The position numbers and the translations under genes were made by a program. Below the pieces are notes generated by a model. That model did no database searches, had not been told where the DNA came from, and saw only the letters and a list, made by a program, of their open reading frames with translations. Shown here in pieces: positions 26,268 through 35,632 of a stretch of 64,000 nucleotides of DNA. The first letter of the stretch is position 1. The number at the start of each line of letters is the position of its first letter. The DNA is taken from contig NZ_JALPRD010000009.1 in NCBI RefSeq assembly GCF_023197165.1, positions 1 through 64,000 of the forward strand. The letters run 5' to 3'. Source of the DNA: Sphingopyxis sp. MSC1_008 (GTDB lineage Bacteria; Pseudomonadota; Alphaproteobacteria; Sphingomonadales; Sphingomonadaceae).

Positions 26268-28517
26268 ATGAAAATATTATACGCGATCCTTGGTCTCGTA
26301 TTCCTGTTGGCAGCGCAGACGGCGCGAGCGGAACCCGAAAAGTTGCCGCTGCTTGATCTGCGGGCAGGTGAAGATGCGCCGGCGCTCACTTCTTTTGTCC
26401 GTTTCGCGAGGCGCCCCGGGGCGACGAGAACGCCGCAGGTAGACGCCATCTTGGCTGGTCCGCTTCAGCATATCGCCGGATCGACCATCCATTTCGGGCC
26501 GCCGGGGACCCGCACCATCGTCATGCTCAAAGTCCGCAATGCGAGCCACGAGCAGGGAAGCTGGATCCTCACCACCGGCCGCGGATCGCTCAAGCATTTC
26601 CGGCTCTATGAAGGCGAGGAAGACGGGCTTTCCCTGATCGTCGACGGCACCGACCCACAGGTGGCGCGGCAAAATCTCGGCACCTACCAGGCTTTCAGCT
26701 CGGAGCTCGTGCTAGCCCCGCGTCAGGAAAAACTGGTCGTCATCGAGTTCGTTTCCGAGAATTCAACCTATATGCCGCTCCGGATCGAGAGCTACGGCAC
26801 ATTCTTCAAGGACCGCCGGGCCAATATATCGATGGTGTCGGGTGTCGTCGTCGGCGCGTTGACCCTGCTCCTCCTCAATTTCCTCTTCTTCTCGATCACC
26901 GGATTCAAGGAGTTTCTGTGGCTGGCGGTCGCCGAGGCCTTTTTCGCGCTGAACACGGTTCACTCGGAAGGCTATATCACCATCTTCTTTCTGTACGACA
27001 AACCGCTTACCGGCATTGCCGTCGAAGATTTCTTCAAATGCGGATTTGCGGCCGCGATGGCTCAATTCTGTCGGAGCTTCGTCAAAACGAGGCGCAATTT
27101 CCCCAAGAGCGACCTCATTTTGAAGGGGCTCATCCTTTTTGCCGTCGCCGTGATGCTGCTCCAGCCCGGACTGTCGCTCTACCCGCCCGAGGCCAGGTTT
27201 TTCCTCCACCTGTCCGGATGGCTCGTGGCAGTTGCCGTCGCGCTCTTTCTTCCCTTCGTCGGCTATGCCGCAATGAAACAGCTCGGCTTCCAGCTCTGGC
27301 CCCTTTTCGTGGGATGGGCCAGCCTCGCCCTGTTCATCATTTATGCCGCAATCGCGTCGATGGGGATCTTCACCTGGCTCCCGATCAACTGGCATCTCGC
27401 CGGCCCGGTCGGGCTTTTTGAATCGGTCATGGTCACGCTGGCGCTCGGACTGAACCTCAAGAAGATCCAGCAGGAAAAGCTGGCCGCGGACGCGAACGTC
27501 GCGCAGTCGCTCAGCGAGCGCCTCGAAATCAGCGAACGGGCAAAGCGGCTCGCCGAAGAGAAGGCGTTCGCGCTCGAGACCGTCAACAGTCAGAACGCCC
27601 TGCTGCACGCGTCGGGTCATGACAGCCGGCAAGTCATTCTTGCGCTCAACAGCGCGGTTGAGGTCCTGAAACGACAGGAGGCGCCGGCGGGCGATCCAGC
27701 TTTGGTCGAGATGCTCGAAAGCTCGGCCGATTATCTGAGCGAGATTGTCTCGACGACGATATCGGGCGCCAACATCGCGGCAGGCGATTCCCATTTCGTC
27801 GCGCTCAGCGCGTTTCGCGGCCAAGCGCTGCTCGAGCCACTGTCAATGATGTTCAAGACGCTGTTCGCGAGCAAGAAGCTGGCGCTCGATGTGCGCGTTG
27901 CAGACGACGTCACGATCATTTCGGACAAGCCGCTCCTCATGCGTGCGCTCGCGAATTTATTGAGTAACAGCTACCAATATACCGAGACCGGCGGAGCGCG
28001 GATCGCGCTGACACTCGAAAATGGACGGGCGACAATCGAAATCGCCGATAGCGGCAGCGGAATGCACGCCGACGTCGCCGCGGCCCTGAACGGCGATGCC
28101 GCCGGGCGAATTCGCGGAAATGAAGACACGGTAGGGACGGGTTCGGGTTTCGGGTCGTCAAAACGCATCGTCGAAACCCTCCAGGGAAAATTGGAGATCG
28201 TCTCATCCACGCCGCAGGGCACCACGATACGGATCGTCCTGCCCGGCGCCTTCGCCGCGACCACCCTGATCACAGTCGACGAGTTGCGGATATGTCTCCC
28301 CGAATGGACCGTTGTCGATTTCGATCAGCGCGGCGAATTCGGCGCGGCATTGGCCGCGTCCGAGCAAACGGACAAGCCGGTCATCGCGCTGACCTATGAC
28401 GATAGCACCGTCACGCGCGGGCGCCTGAGCGAGCTTGTCACTATGGTCGCGATCAAGCCCGCGTGCCGCGAACTGTTGCAACACCCCCTTCTCGCAAGGG
28501 CGTCAAAGGAGATTTAG
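26268..28517 (+). CDS. 7TM sensor histidine kinase (7TMR-DISM type)
   Basis: A 749-residue membrane kinase. A signal peptide (MKILYAILGLVFLLAAQTARA) leads into a periplasmic beta-sandwich sensor (about 25-180), then seven transmembrane helices (about 185-400). A coiled segment is followed by the H-box with His451 in GHDSRQ. The ATPase domain shows the N-box ALANLLSNSYQY, IADSGSGM and a glycine-rich GTGSGFG. About 85 residues follow the ATPase domain and do not match a standard receiver. The usual HExxxP H-box is replaced by HDSRQ, a variant seen in some families. The gene overlaps the convergent response regulator tail by 15 bases; the two probably act together. Confidence 0.85.
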   Translation: MKILYAILGLVFLLAAQTARAEPEKLPLLDLRAGEDAPALTSFVRFARRPGATRTPQVDAILAGPLQHIAGSTIHFGPPGTRTIVMLKVRNASHEQGSWILTTGRGSLKHFRLYEGEEDGLSLIVDGTDPQVARQNLGTYQAFSSELVLAPRQEKLVVIEFVSENSTYMPLRIESYGTFFKDRRANISMVSGVVVGALTLLLLNFLFFSITGFKEFLWLAVAEAFFALNTVHSEGYITIFFLYDKPLTGIAVEDFFKCGFAAAMAQFCRSFVKTRRNFPKSDLILKGLILFAVAVMLLQPGLSLYPPEARFFLHLSGWLVAVAVALFLPFVGYAAMKQLGFQLWPLFVGWASLALFIIYAAIASMGIFTWLPINWHLAGPVGLFESVMVTLALGLNLKKIQQEKLAADANVAQSLSERLEISERAKRLAEEKAFALETVNSQNALLHASGHDSRQVILALNSAVEVLKRQEAPAGDPALVEMLESSADYLSEIVSTTISGANIAAGDSHFVALSAFRGQALLEPLSMMFKTLFASKKLALDVRVADDVTIISDKPLLMRALANLLSNSYQYTETGGARIALTLENGRATIEIADSGSGMHADVAAALNGDAAGRIRGNEDTVGTGSGFGSSKRIVETLQGKLEIVSSTPQGTTIRIVLPGAFAATTLITVDELRICLPEWTVVDFDQRGEFGAALAASEQTDKPVIALTYDDSTVTRGRLSELVTMVAIKPACRELLQHPLLARASKEI

Positions 28518-29117
28518 CTCGTTGGCGCGTTCGACGATCTTGCGATTGTGCGGCGCGTCGAGTTTTCGCCGCAGTTCGGCGATGTGAAAGGAAACGGTCG
28601 GCGGAGCGATCGCAAGGCGATACGCGATCTCCTTGTTCGTCTCGCCCTGTGCCAGATAGTGCAGGATCGCCATCTGGCGGGACGAGAGCGCGACGGGCGG
28701 CTGCTGGAACTTGCCGAGCGCCTCCCCGATATGCGGAGAAATATAGACCTCGCCCGCGAGCGCCGCGTCGCAGGCAGCGACAATATGGTCGAGCGGGTCC
28801 GATTTGCTGACGACCGCGCGGGCGCCGAGCTTGAGTGCCGAATGGATCTCGTTGAGATGCGTCTCGCCTGTCAGGATAATTACTGTCATGTCGCGCGATC
28901 CGACGATTTCGGCGAGCACGTTGATCCCGCGGACGTCGGGCAGGTTGAGGTCGAGGATAACCAGGTCAACCGGCTGCGACTGGATGAAGGCATTGACGGT
29001 CGCACCGCGATCGAGTGCGCCGACCACGGCGTAACGATCGAGCGATGCGAACAGGAAACGCAGCCCGCTCTGCGTGATGCTGTGATCGTCCACGATCAGA
29101 ATATTATGTTTCGCCAT
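28503..29117 (-). CDS. LuxR/NarL-family response regulator
   Basis: A 204-residue regulator. The receiver domain (1-120) has the acidic pair DD at 10-11, phospho-acceptor Asp56 in VILDLNLP and the signalling Lys in VVSKSDP. A C-terminal LuxR helix-turn-helix follows (LSSRQMAILHYLAQGETNKEIAYRL in part). It is convergent with the 7TM histidine kinase and overlaps its 3' end by 15 bases, so it is the likely partner. The start at 29117 is chosen because the receiver begins MAKHNILIVDDHS; upstream in-frame codons do not look coding. Confidence 0.9.
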   Translation of the reverse strand: MAKHNILIVDDHSITQSGLRFLFASLDRYAVVGALDRGATVNAFIQSQPVDLVILDLNLPDVRGINVLAEIVGSRDMTVIILTGETHLNEIHSALKLGARAVVSKSDPLDHIVAACDAALAGEVYISPHIGEALGKFQQPPVALSSRQMAILHYLAQGETNKEIAYRLAIAPPTVSFHIAELRRKLDAPHNRKIVERANELNLL

Positions 29118-29285
29118 GCCCGTACCCCGCTCGCCCGAGAAGGCTTTTCCGCGGATTAATCCAACGCTGCAACCCGAATTAATGCGGGGGGAGAGTGGAG
29201 GCCTGCATTGGTCAAATATGTTCGCGGACGATCGGAAAAGAAGATGGTGAGTTTCCATTAGGTAGCGGACTGTCCGCTTCCAGCC

Positions 29286-30644
29286 TCAGTCGGCGATATA
29301 GCCGCGCTTTTTCCGATTGTTCGACCAGCTAACCCCGGCGGCTGCGAACGCAAAAAGCGAGGCGATACCAAAAGCGATTGAGGACGCCATTTCGACGGTA
29401 GCCGCCGAAAGCAAAATCGACGCAGTGATCGCGCCAGTGACCTGCCCTGTCAGCCGCGCAGTCCCCTGTACCCCTCCGGCTGAAGCAGCCCGCTCAGCGG
29501 GCGCTGCGAGAAACATGGTGCGGTTGTTCGGGGTCTGGAACAGTCCGAACCCGACGCCGCAGAAGATAACGCCGATGACGTGCCAAGATATACCCCAGCT
29601 AGGCGGGACCGCTGCCAATGTCGTGAGGCCACACGCCAGGACCAAGGTTCCCACGGCGCAGAGCCGTGCCGGGGGCAGGCGATTCAGGAGGCGCGACGTC
29701 GTCGGCGTCGTCAGAAGCACGGCGAGCGGCCAAGGTGTTATTATCAGGGCAGTTCCCTGGGCCGATAGCCCGAACCGCTGGTGCAAGGCGAATGGCAGAA
29801 TCAGCAACGCCAGGCTCAGTGCCGTAAAGCATAAAACCGATGCCATCACCGACCGAGCAAAACTGGGCGAGCGAAAGAGTGGCAGCGGGAGAAAAGGGTT
29901 GGCCAGAAGAAGGTCCCGCCGAACCAGAAGCCCCAGCCCCGCACATCCTGCCACCCACAGCGAGGCGGCAGCAAGCGGCGACTTTTGCGCTATCCCGATC
30001 ACGAACGCCGGAACGATGACGGCGTATGCCAACATGCCAAAACCGTCGAGCTCTTTGCCTTCGCTGCGCTGTGACGGCAACGCGCATCCCGCCATAAGTG
30101 CCACACCTGCCAAGGCAGCGCTCCCGGCGCAGACGAACCGCCAATTCCCCAGGCCAAGCAGCAAGGCGCCGATTGCCGGTCCAGCTGCAGAAAGGAGAGC
30201 AACCGTCATTGCATTCCACCCGATCGCTTTGCCGAATTCTTCCTCCGCGACCGTGTGGCGGAGCAGTGCTACGCCCAAGGCCATGATGGCCGCAGCGCCG
30301 ACGCCCTGAAATGCACGGAAGGCGACCAGCAAGACAAAGCCGGGCGCAAGAGAGGATGCTAAAGCGCAGAGCGCGAACAGCGCCGTCCCCGCGACAAAGG
30401 TCGGACGGTAGCCGAAGCGCTCGCCGATCGCGGCGAGCGGGAGCAGGCCGGCGATGAGCGCGCCCTGATAGGCGATTACGAGCCAGATAGCGGCCGATGG
30501 ATCGATTTGGAGCGCCCCCGCGATCGAGGGCAGCGCGATATTGACGCTCGACGCGTCGAGGACCGCCGCCGCCATCGCGAAGAGCACGCTCGCGACGCCG
30601 ATGCGGCGACGCATCGTTGGGGGCAGAGCGGCTAACCTCGTCAT
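29286..30644 (-). CDS. MFS transporter, drug-efflux type
   Basis: A 452-residue major facilitator with 12 to 14 hydrophobic helices. The DHA2-type features are LDASSVNIALPSIAGAL in the first helix and IGERFGYRP between helices 2 and 3, followed by FRAFQGVGAAAIM. Such proteins export drugs or metabolites with proton uptake across the inner membrane. The ATG at 30644 is 10 bases beyond the stop of the cupin gene, forming an operon. The open frame continues upstream inside the cupin gene but is not coding there. The substrate is unknown. Confidence 0.88.
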   Translation of the reverse strand: MTRLAALPPTMRRRIGVASVLFAMAAAVLDASSVNIALPSIAGALQIDPSAAIWLVIAYQGALIAGLLPLAAIGERFGYRPTFVAGTALFALCALASSLAPGFVLLVAFRAFQGVGAAAIMALGVALLRHTVAEEEFGKAIGWNAMTVALLSAAGPAIGALLLGLGNWRFVCAGSAALAGVALMAGCALPSQRSEGKELDGFGMLAYAVIVPAFVIGIAQKSPLAAASLWVAGCAGLGLLVRRDLLLANPFLPLPLFRSPSFARSVMASVLCFTALSLALLILPFALHQRFGLSAQGTALIITPWPLAVLLTTPTTSRLLNRLPPARLCAVGTLVLACGLTTLAAVPPSWGISWHVIGVIFCGVGFGLFQTPNNRTMFLAAPAERAASAGGVQGTARLTGQVTGAITASILLSAATVEMASSIAFGIASLFAFAAAGVSWSNNRKKRGYIAD

Positions 30645-30654
30645 GGCGGCAAGC

Positions 30655-31185
30655 TCAGACCGAAGGAACCCAAATGCCGCCGGCGTCGGTATAGCGCACC
30701 ATGCTCGTCTCGCGACGAAGATCGCGCGCGGTGAAGCGGAACTGGATTGCGGGACCGCTGACACAGAGCGTGTCGTGGAGATCGCCCGGGAGATAGACCT
30801 GAACGTCACCGGGCCTGACGAGCGTCGATCCGCGCTTGACGAGGCGCGGCGCTTCGCCCGGCTGCTCGACGCGCGCGTATGTGCCCATCTCCATTTCACC
30901 ATGCAGCACGCCGTAGATGACCCAGCTCTCGCCATGGTCGTGCGGCACACGGTGGCGGCCTTCGGCCTCGGTATGCGCGAGCAGGACAAAGCCATGCACC
31001 GGATCGCGGTAGAGCTCCCGGCTCTCGGGACGCTCATGACAGAGATCGGTTAGCCACGCCTCGGTGCGCGGCGCGCGAAGCAACTCGGCGAGGTGCGCGC
31101 TGCATTCGGCGACCAGCTCGGAGGTCAGCGTGCCCCAAGTGTCGCGCACGCGGCCGGCGAAGAGGTCGAGGGCTGTTCCGGTCAT
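30655..31185 (-). CDS. Cupin / cysteine-dioxygenase-like protein
   Basis: A 176-residue cupin-fold protein. The first cupin motif reads VPHDHGESWVIYGVLHGEMEM with two metal-ligand histidines and a glutamate; the second cupin region reads VRPGDVQVYLPGDLHDTL with another His. This arrangement is similar to cysteine dioxygenase-like and related small-molecule dioxygenases. AGGAG is 6 bases before the ATG. It leads an operon with an MFS exporter and is divergent from a LysR regulator, suggesting an inducible pathway for an unknown compound. Confidence 0.78.
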   Translation of the reverse strand: MTGTALDLFAGRVRDTWGTLTSELVAECSAHLAELLRAPRTEAWLTDLCHERPESRELYRDPVHGFVLLAHTEAEGRHRVPHDHGESWVIYGVLHGEMEMGTYARVEQPGEAPRLVKRGSTLVRPGDVQVYLPGDLHDTLCVSGPAIQFRFTARDLRRETSMVRYTDAGGIWVPSV

Positions 31186-31316
31186 AACTTACTCCTGTCT
31201 CGTTGTGATCGAGACAGAAGATAGATCGGTCGCCACATGGCGGAAGGCGCATCATTTGCAATCCATCAGTGCGTCTGACGCTATGCCAAATCTTCTGCCT
31301 ATGATAAGGCACCCCG
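31186..31316. promoter_or_regulatory. LysR-type divergent control region
   Basis: About 130 bases between the cupin-MFS operon and the divergent LysR gene, where LysR proteins usually bind. CGCCA-CA-TGGCG at 31231-31242 is a perfect palindrome and a candidate site. Confidence 0.4.
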
Positions 31317-32231
31317 ATGGGCGGACCCGATCTCAATCTGCTGTTCACGCTGGACGCCCTCCTTCAGCAGGGCAGCGTCGCCGGTGCGGGGCGCAAGCTC
31401 AGTCTCAGCCCCTCGGCCATGAGCCGCGCCCTCGCGCGGCTGCGGACGGTAACGGGCGACCCGCTTCTCGTGCGCGCGGGCCGCGGGCTGGTGGCAACGC
31501 CGCGCGCCGAGGCGATGCGCGACGAGGTACATCGGCTCGTCGAGGACGCCCGTGCAATCCTGCGCCCGGCGGATACGGTCGATCTCTACCGCCTCGAGCG
31601 GACCTTCGTGCTCAGGACGAGCGACGGCTTCGCCGAAACGATTGGCCCGGCATTGATCCAGCGGGTCACAGAGGAAGCCCCGCATGTCCGCATCCGCTTC
31701 GTCCGCAAGCTCGACAAGGACAGCGCAGGCCTTCGCGATGGCGACATCGACCTGGAGACGGGCGTCGTTGGAAGCGCGATCGGTCCTGAAGTGCGCGCGC
31801 AGTCGCTGTTCTCCGATAGATATGTCGGCGTCGTGCGCGCCGGGCATCCCCTCACCAGGGGCAGGATGACCGCCGAACGCTACGCCGACGGCCGTCATGT
31901 TCTGGTGACGCGGCAGGGCCTCGGCCTCGGAGCGATCGACGAGGCGTTGGGCGCGCTCGGCCTCGTCCGGACCATCGTCACCACCGTCGACGGATTTGCC
32001 GCAGCGCTTGCGCTGGCGCGAGGCTCCGACCTCGTCTCGACGGTTCCCGAGCGGCATACGCTTGGCCTTCGCGACGCGATGGCGACGTTTGCACTGCCGG
32101 TCGAGACCGAGCCCTTCACGATTTCGCTGCTCTGGCATCCGCGCATGGAAGGCGACGCCGCGCACCGCTGGCTGCGCCAACTCGTCCGGCAGGCATGCGA
32201 CCAGGTGCTACGCGGCGAACCCGGCGTGTAG
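31317..32231 (+). CDS. LysR-family transcriptional regulator
   Basis: A 304-residue regulator with an N-terminal winged helix-turn-helix (LNLLFTLDALLQQGSVAGAGRKL, then LSPSAMSRALARLRTVTGDPLLVR, given in two parts of the same domain) and a C-terminal two-lobed effector domain. It faces the cupin-MFS operon and probably controls it in response to the compound that the operon handles. The effector is unknown. A weak AAGG site precedes the ATG. Confidence 0.92.
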   Translation: MGGPDLNLLFTLDALLQQGSVAGAGRKLSLSPSAMSRALARLRTVTGDPLLVRAGRGLVATPRAEAMRDEVHRLVEDARAILRPADTVDLYRLERTFVLRTSDGFAETIGPALIQRVTEEAPHVRIRFVRKLDKDSAGLRDGDIDLETGVVGSAIGPEVRAQSLFSDRYVGVVRAGHPLTRGRMTAERYADGRHVLVTRQGLGLGAIDEALGALGLVRTIVTTVDGFAAALALARGSDLVSTVPERHTLGLRDAMATFALPVETEPFTISLLWHPRMEGDAAHRWLRQLVRQACDQVLRGEPGV

Positions 32232-32379
32232 GTCGGAATCGGACATGGCATCCCATGCACGGATCAAGTGCAGATGATGCATCTTCCGCCCGCCGGGCCG
32301 GAGCGGTAATAAGTCCGCATTGCCCGCGACCATGGGCAGTGCTTCACGGCAAAGGCCGGCGAAGGTGGGGAGGAACAGC

Positions 32380-33396
32380 ATGAACAGGACAGGCAGATTG
32401 ATCGCGCCGTTGCTTATGGCGGCCGCCACTCCAGCGTTGACACTCTTCACCCTCCCCGCGCCCGCGGCTGCTGCTGAGCAAGCTTATCAGGTCGGCTTCG
32501 AACAGGCCGCGATCCCCGATCAGGGCCGCGCGCCGATCGCCGCGATCATCTGGTATCCGACGACCGCAGAGGCCCGCGACGTCAAGATCGGCCCTATCGC
32601 GATCAAAGCGGCGCCCGGTGCCCCTGTCGCCAGATCGGGCCTCCCCATGATCGTCGTCTCGCACGGCACCGGGGCCGGCGCGATCAGCCATATCGACACC
32701 GCGATCGCGCTCGCCGAGGCGGGGTTCGTGGTCGTCACCCCGACGCACAATGGCGACAATTATGAGGACGAGAGCAATATCGGAAAGACGGCATGGTTTG
32801 CCGATCGCTCGCGCCATATCGTCCGCATGATTGACTTCATGCTTGGCAGCTGGCGCGGCGCCTCGAACATCGACAAGGACAAGATCGGCATCTTCGGCTT
32901 TTCGGCGGGCGCGACGACCGCCCTCATCGCCATTGGCGGCAAACCCGACCTCGGGCGCCTTGCGCCGCATTGCGCAAAAACGCCCGAGTTTGTTTGCCGC
33001 CTTTTCCCAGCTCCGGACGCCGCGGTGAGCACCCCGTCCTGGTCGCATGACCCCCGTATTGCGGCCGCAGCCATCGCGGCGCCGGGGTTGGGGTTTCTGT
33101 TCGGGCCCGAGAGCCTTGCGAGGGTGAAGGCGCCGGTGCAGATCTGGGCCGGGAGCGACGACGAGATCGTCCCGTACGCCAGCAATACCGCCAACGTCCG
33201 ATCGCTCCTGCCGCAGGCAACGGAGTTTCACGAGGTGAAGGGTGCCGGCCACCTCTCCTTCCTCGCCCCCTGCCCCGATCCCAGTGCGATCCCCGCGATC
33301 TGCACCGACAAGCCCGGCTTCGACCGCGCGGCTTTTCATTCCGAGCTGAACGCAGCGCTCATCGCCTTCTTCCGCGCGAAGCTTGCCGCGCCCTGA
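32380..33396 (+). CDS. Exported alpha/beta hydrolase (dienelactone-hydrolase-like)
   Basis: A 338-residue enzyme with a signal peptide (cleavage near PAAAAE). The alpha/beta fold shows VSHGTGAG for the oxyanion region, the nucleophile elbow GFSAG, and a late GAGHLSF with the probable catalytic His. The acid residue probably lies in WAGSDDEIVP. It belongs to the predicted dienelactone hydrolase group of serine hydrolases acting on esters; its substrate is unknown. GGAGG lies 6 bases before the ATG at 32380. An 8-bp hairpin spans the stop codon. Confidence 0.88.
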   Translation: MNRTGRLIAPLLMAAATPALTLFTLPAPAAAAEQAYQVGFEQAAIPDQGRAPIAAIIWYPTTAEARDVKIGPIAIKAAPGAPVARSGLPMIVVSHGTGAGAISHIDTAIALAEAGFVVVTPTHNGDNYEDESNIGKTAWFADRSRHIVRMIDFMLGSWRGASNIDKDKIGIFGFSAGATTALIAIGGKPDLGRLAPHCAKTPEFVCRLFPAPDAAVSTPSWSHDPRIAAAAIAAPGLGFLFGPESLARVKAPVQIWAGSDDEIVPYASNTANVRSLLPQATEFHEVKGAGHLSFLAPCPDPSAIPAICTDKPGFDRAAFHSELNAALIAFFRAKLAAP

Positions 33397-33405
33397 CGGC
33401 GCGGC
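33385..33405 (+). terminator. Hairpin across the hydrolase stop codon
   Basis: GCCGCGCC, loop CTGAC, GGCGCGGC: a perfect 8-bp stem whose loop contains the stop codon. No U-run follows, so it may work with Rho or protect the mRNA end. Confidence 0.35.
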
Positions 33406-33432
33406 ACCAATCCGCCTTTCCGACAGAACCGA

Positions 33433-34036
33433 CTAGGCGGCAGGCGAAGGGCTGGCACTATGACGGAGCCAAGGGCTCTGCAAGGGCGCGTCGCGGCAAC
33501 CCGACAGATGCTCGTCGACCGAATCGGCCTCTGCGGCAACTCGCTCGCCTCGCCCGAAATCACCGCAATCGATCCGGAGAAAGCGGAGCGAGAAGCGCTG
33601 CTGCGTCGCTTCACGCTGGAAACGCCAATAGTCGGCGGTGCTGGCGATGACCGAGCTTACCCGCTCCAAGATCTCGTGGCGTTCGCGCGTGGGCCGCTTC
33701 GCGAAATCGCCGGGGAGAGCCATGCGAGCCGGCATCGCTCGGCCACGGATATTGTCGGGATGGCCCTCCTCGCGGTCGTGCGCCCGCTCTGGTCAGCTTT
33801 TCCTCGAAATATCCTGCAGGGAGCCGATAGCGGTGCTCGATCCTTTCAAGAATCGCGAGGCTCTCCACCGTGCCCCGCGCTCTTGTCCTCAGCACCCAGG
33901 TCTGGATCGTCTTGCGATCGGCCTTGTCGCCCGGGCCGGTAAGGGCGGATCGACCCCATTCGCCTTCCGAGACTTCGGGAAACTCGACGACCGCTTTCTT
34001 TTCGGACCGCGCCCGATGGCAGAAACTCGCTTTCAA
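33433..34036 (-). pseudogene. Decayed site-specific integrase (N-terminal part only, frameshifted)
   Basis: Reading from 34036 the frame gives GEWGRSALTGPGDKADRKTIQTW and LAILERIEHRYRLPAGYFEEKL, a segment I recognise from the N-terminal region of long tyrosine-type integrases in sphingomonads. Near 33740-33800 the meaningful frame changes: DFAKRPTRERHEILERVSS and QREATQQRFSLRF continue the same protein in another frame (33735 down). The catalytic domain is missing. It is a dead integrase upstream of the tRNA, evidence for an older insertion at this locus. The remaining bases up to the tRNA hold nothing else I can name. Confidence 0.6.
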
Positions 34037-34170
34037 ATCGAAAACGGCGCGATCGCTCCCTATCCGATTGCCGTAGAATGCGGTCGCAAACCGCCAGTTG
34101 CGGTCATTGAGGGAAAGTGCGCCACGACGCTTGTTTTCGCGCCGACACGCTGGTAGAGGCGCCCCTCGTT

Positions 34171-34246
34171 GCCGCTTTAGCTCAGTTGGTAGAGCACATC
34201 ATTCGTAATGATGGGGTCACAGGTTCGAGTCCTGTAAGCGGCACCA
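34171..34246 (+). tRNA. tRNA-Thr (anticodon CGT), CCA encoded
   Basis: A full cloverleaf is visible. The acceptor stem GCCGCTT pairs with AAGCGGC, followed by discriminator A and an encoded CCA (34244-34246). The D-arm is GCTCAGTTGGTAGAGC, the anticodon stem CATCA/TGATG with loop TTCGTAA, and the T-arm ACAGG-TTCGAGT-CCTGT. The anticodon CGT reads ACG, threonine. The 3' end is the attachment site of the island that follows. Confidence 0.95.
34229..34246 (+). repeat. attL: tRNA 3' end, left boundary of the island
   Basis: GTCCTGTAAGCG, G, CACCA at the tRNA 3' end recurs as GTCCTGTAAGCG-CACCA at 55633-55649, lacking one G. P4-type integrases recombine within such tRNA ends, so this marks the left edge of the island. 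Confidence 0.7.
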
Positions 34247-34413
34247 GTCCCCGTCCCGATAAGTGGCGGAAAACCTTCAAAAATTCACTCTGATGTGCTA
34301 TACGCAAGACGTTGATCGTCTGTACGCGTCCACGCAAATCCGTGGCTGTTTGACCCTCGTTGGGGGCCATTTTTTCGGCGATTGACCAGTTCGAGTCCTG
34401 AATTGGAGTTGCC

Positions 34414-35631
34414 ATGCTTACGGTCATTCAAATCCAGAATCTCCAGCCCCGTGCTAAGCCCTATAAGGTGTCCGATGCCGACGGGCTGTTTATCCTCGTC
34501 CAGCCGAACGGATCGCTCCTTTGGCGTCTCAAATACCGGATCGATGGCCGGGAGAAGAAGCTGGCGCTTGGGAAATACCCCCAGGTCAGTCTGAAAGCCG
34601 CGCGGGAGAAGCGCGACGAGGCCCGGAAGAAGATCGCCGAAGGCGTCGATCCCGGTAAGCAGCGGCGCGAAGCGAAGATCAAGGCTATGACAGAGGCGCG
34701 CAACACGTTCCGCCTCGTTGCCGACGAATATATTGAGAAGATGGCTGTCGAGGGAAAGTCCTCCGCTACGATCAGCAAACTGCGCTGGTTCCGCGATCTC
34801 CTCAATCCCTACATCGGCCACGTCCCGGTCGCAGAGGTGTCGCCACATGAGCTGTTGGCGGCGCTCAAGCGGATCGAGCGGCGCGGACATCACGAGACGG
34901 CGCTGCGGACCCGCTCATTCGCTGGCCGCGTTTTTCGCTATGCCATCGCGACGCTTCGCGCCCAATATAACCACGCCGACGTGCTGCGCGGCGCGCTCGT
35001 CATTCCCAAGGTCAAGCATCGCTCTGCCATCCTCGAACCTAAAAAGGTCGGCGAACTGCTCCGCGCGATCGGTGACTACACTGGTCGCGTAGAAACGCGG
35101 ATCGGCTTGCAACTGGCCGCGCATGTCTTTTTACGTCCCGGCGAAATCCGAACCGCCGAATGGGATGACATCGATCTGGCCGAAGCGGTCTGGCATGTTC
35201 CCGCCGCGAAGATGAAAATGAAGCGGCCCCATACCGCTCCCCTGTCGCGTCAGAGCGTCGAGCTGCTGCGCGAACTGCAATCGCTCCAGCATCCATCCAC
35301 CTACCTCTTCCCGGCCTTCCACACGCCTAAGAAGACAATGAGCGAAAACACGCTGAACCAAGCTCTGCGCCGGATCGGCTATACCAATGAGGAAATGACC
35401 GCGCACGGGTTCCGGGCGGTCGCCAGTACACTGCTCAATGAGTCCGGCCGCTGGCATCCCGACGCCATCGAGAAGTCGCTCGCACATCACGATCCCGACC
35501 GCGTTCGCTCCGCTTATAATCGCGGCACCTTCTGGGACGAACGCGTCCGCATGGCGCAATGGTGGTCCGATTACCTCGACAAGCTCCGCGACGGCGCCGA
35601 CGTCGTGCAGCTCGATTTGATGCGAGGCTAA
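34414..35631 (+). CDS. int: P4-type tyrosine integrase
   Basis: A 405-residue tyrosine recombinase. An N-terminal arm-binding domain (DUF4102 type; SDADGLFILVQPNGSLLW, ALGKYPQVSLKAAR) is followed by a core-binding domain at about 100-190 and a catalytic domain with Arg241 (RPGE), a Lys near 266-270, His331-x-x-Arg334 (HGFR), His358 and nucleophile Tyr368 (SAYNR). All catalytic residues are present. It starts 168 bases after the tRNA-Thr and would integrate and excise the element at that tRNA. Confidence 0.93.
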   Translation: MLTVIQIQNLQPRAKPYKVSDADGLFILVQPNGSLLWRLKYRIDGREKKLALGKYPQVSLKAAREKRDEARKKIAEGVDPGKQRREAKIKAMTEARNTFRLVADEYIEKMAVEGKSSATISKLRWFRDLLNPYIGHVPVAEVSPHELLAALKRIERRGHHETALRTRSFAGRVFRYAIATLRAQYNHADVLRGALVIPKVKHRSAILEPKKVGELLRAIGDYTGRVETRIGLQLAAHVFLRPGEIRTAEWDDIDLAEAVWHVPAAKMKMKRPHTAPLSRQSVELLRELQSLQHPSTYLFPAFHTPKKTMSENTLNQALRRIGYTNEEMTAHGFRAVASTLLNESGRWHPDAIEKSLAHHDPDRVRSAYNRGTFWDERVRMAQWWSDYLDKLRDGADVVQLDLMRG

Positions 35632-35632
35632 G

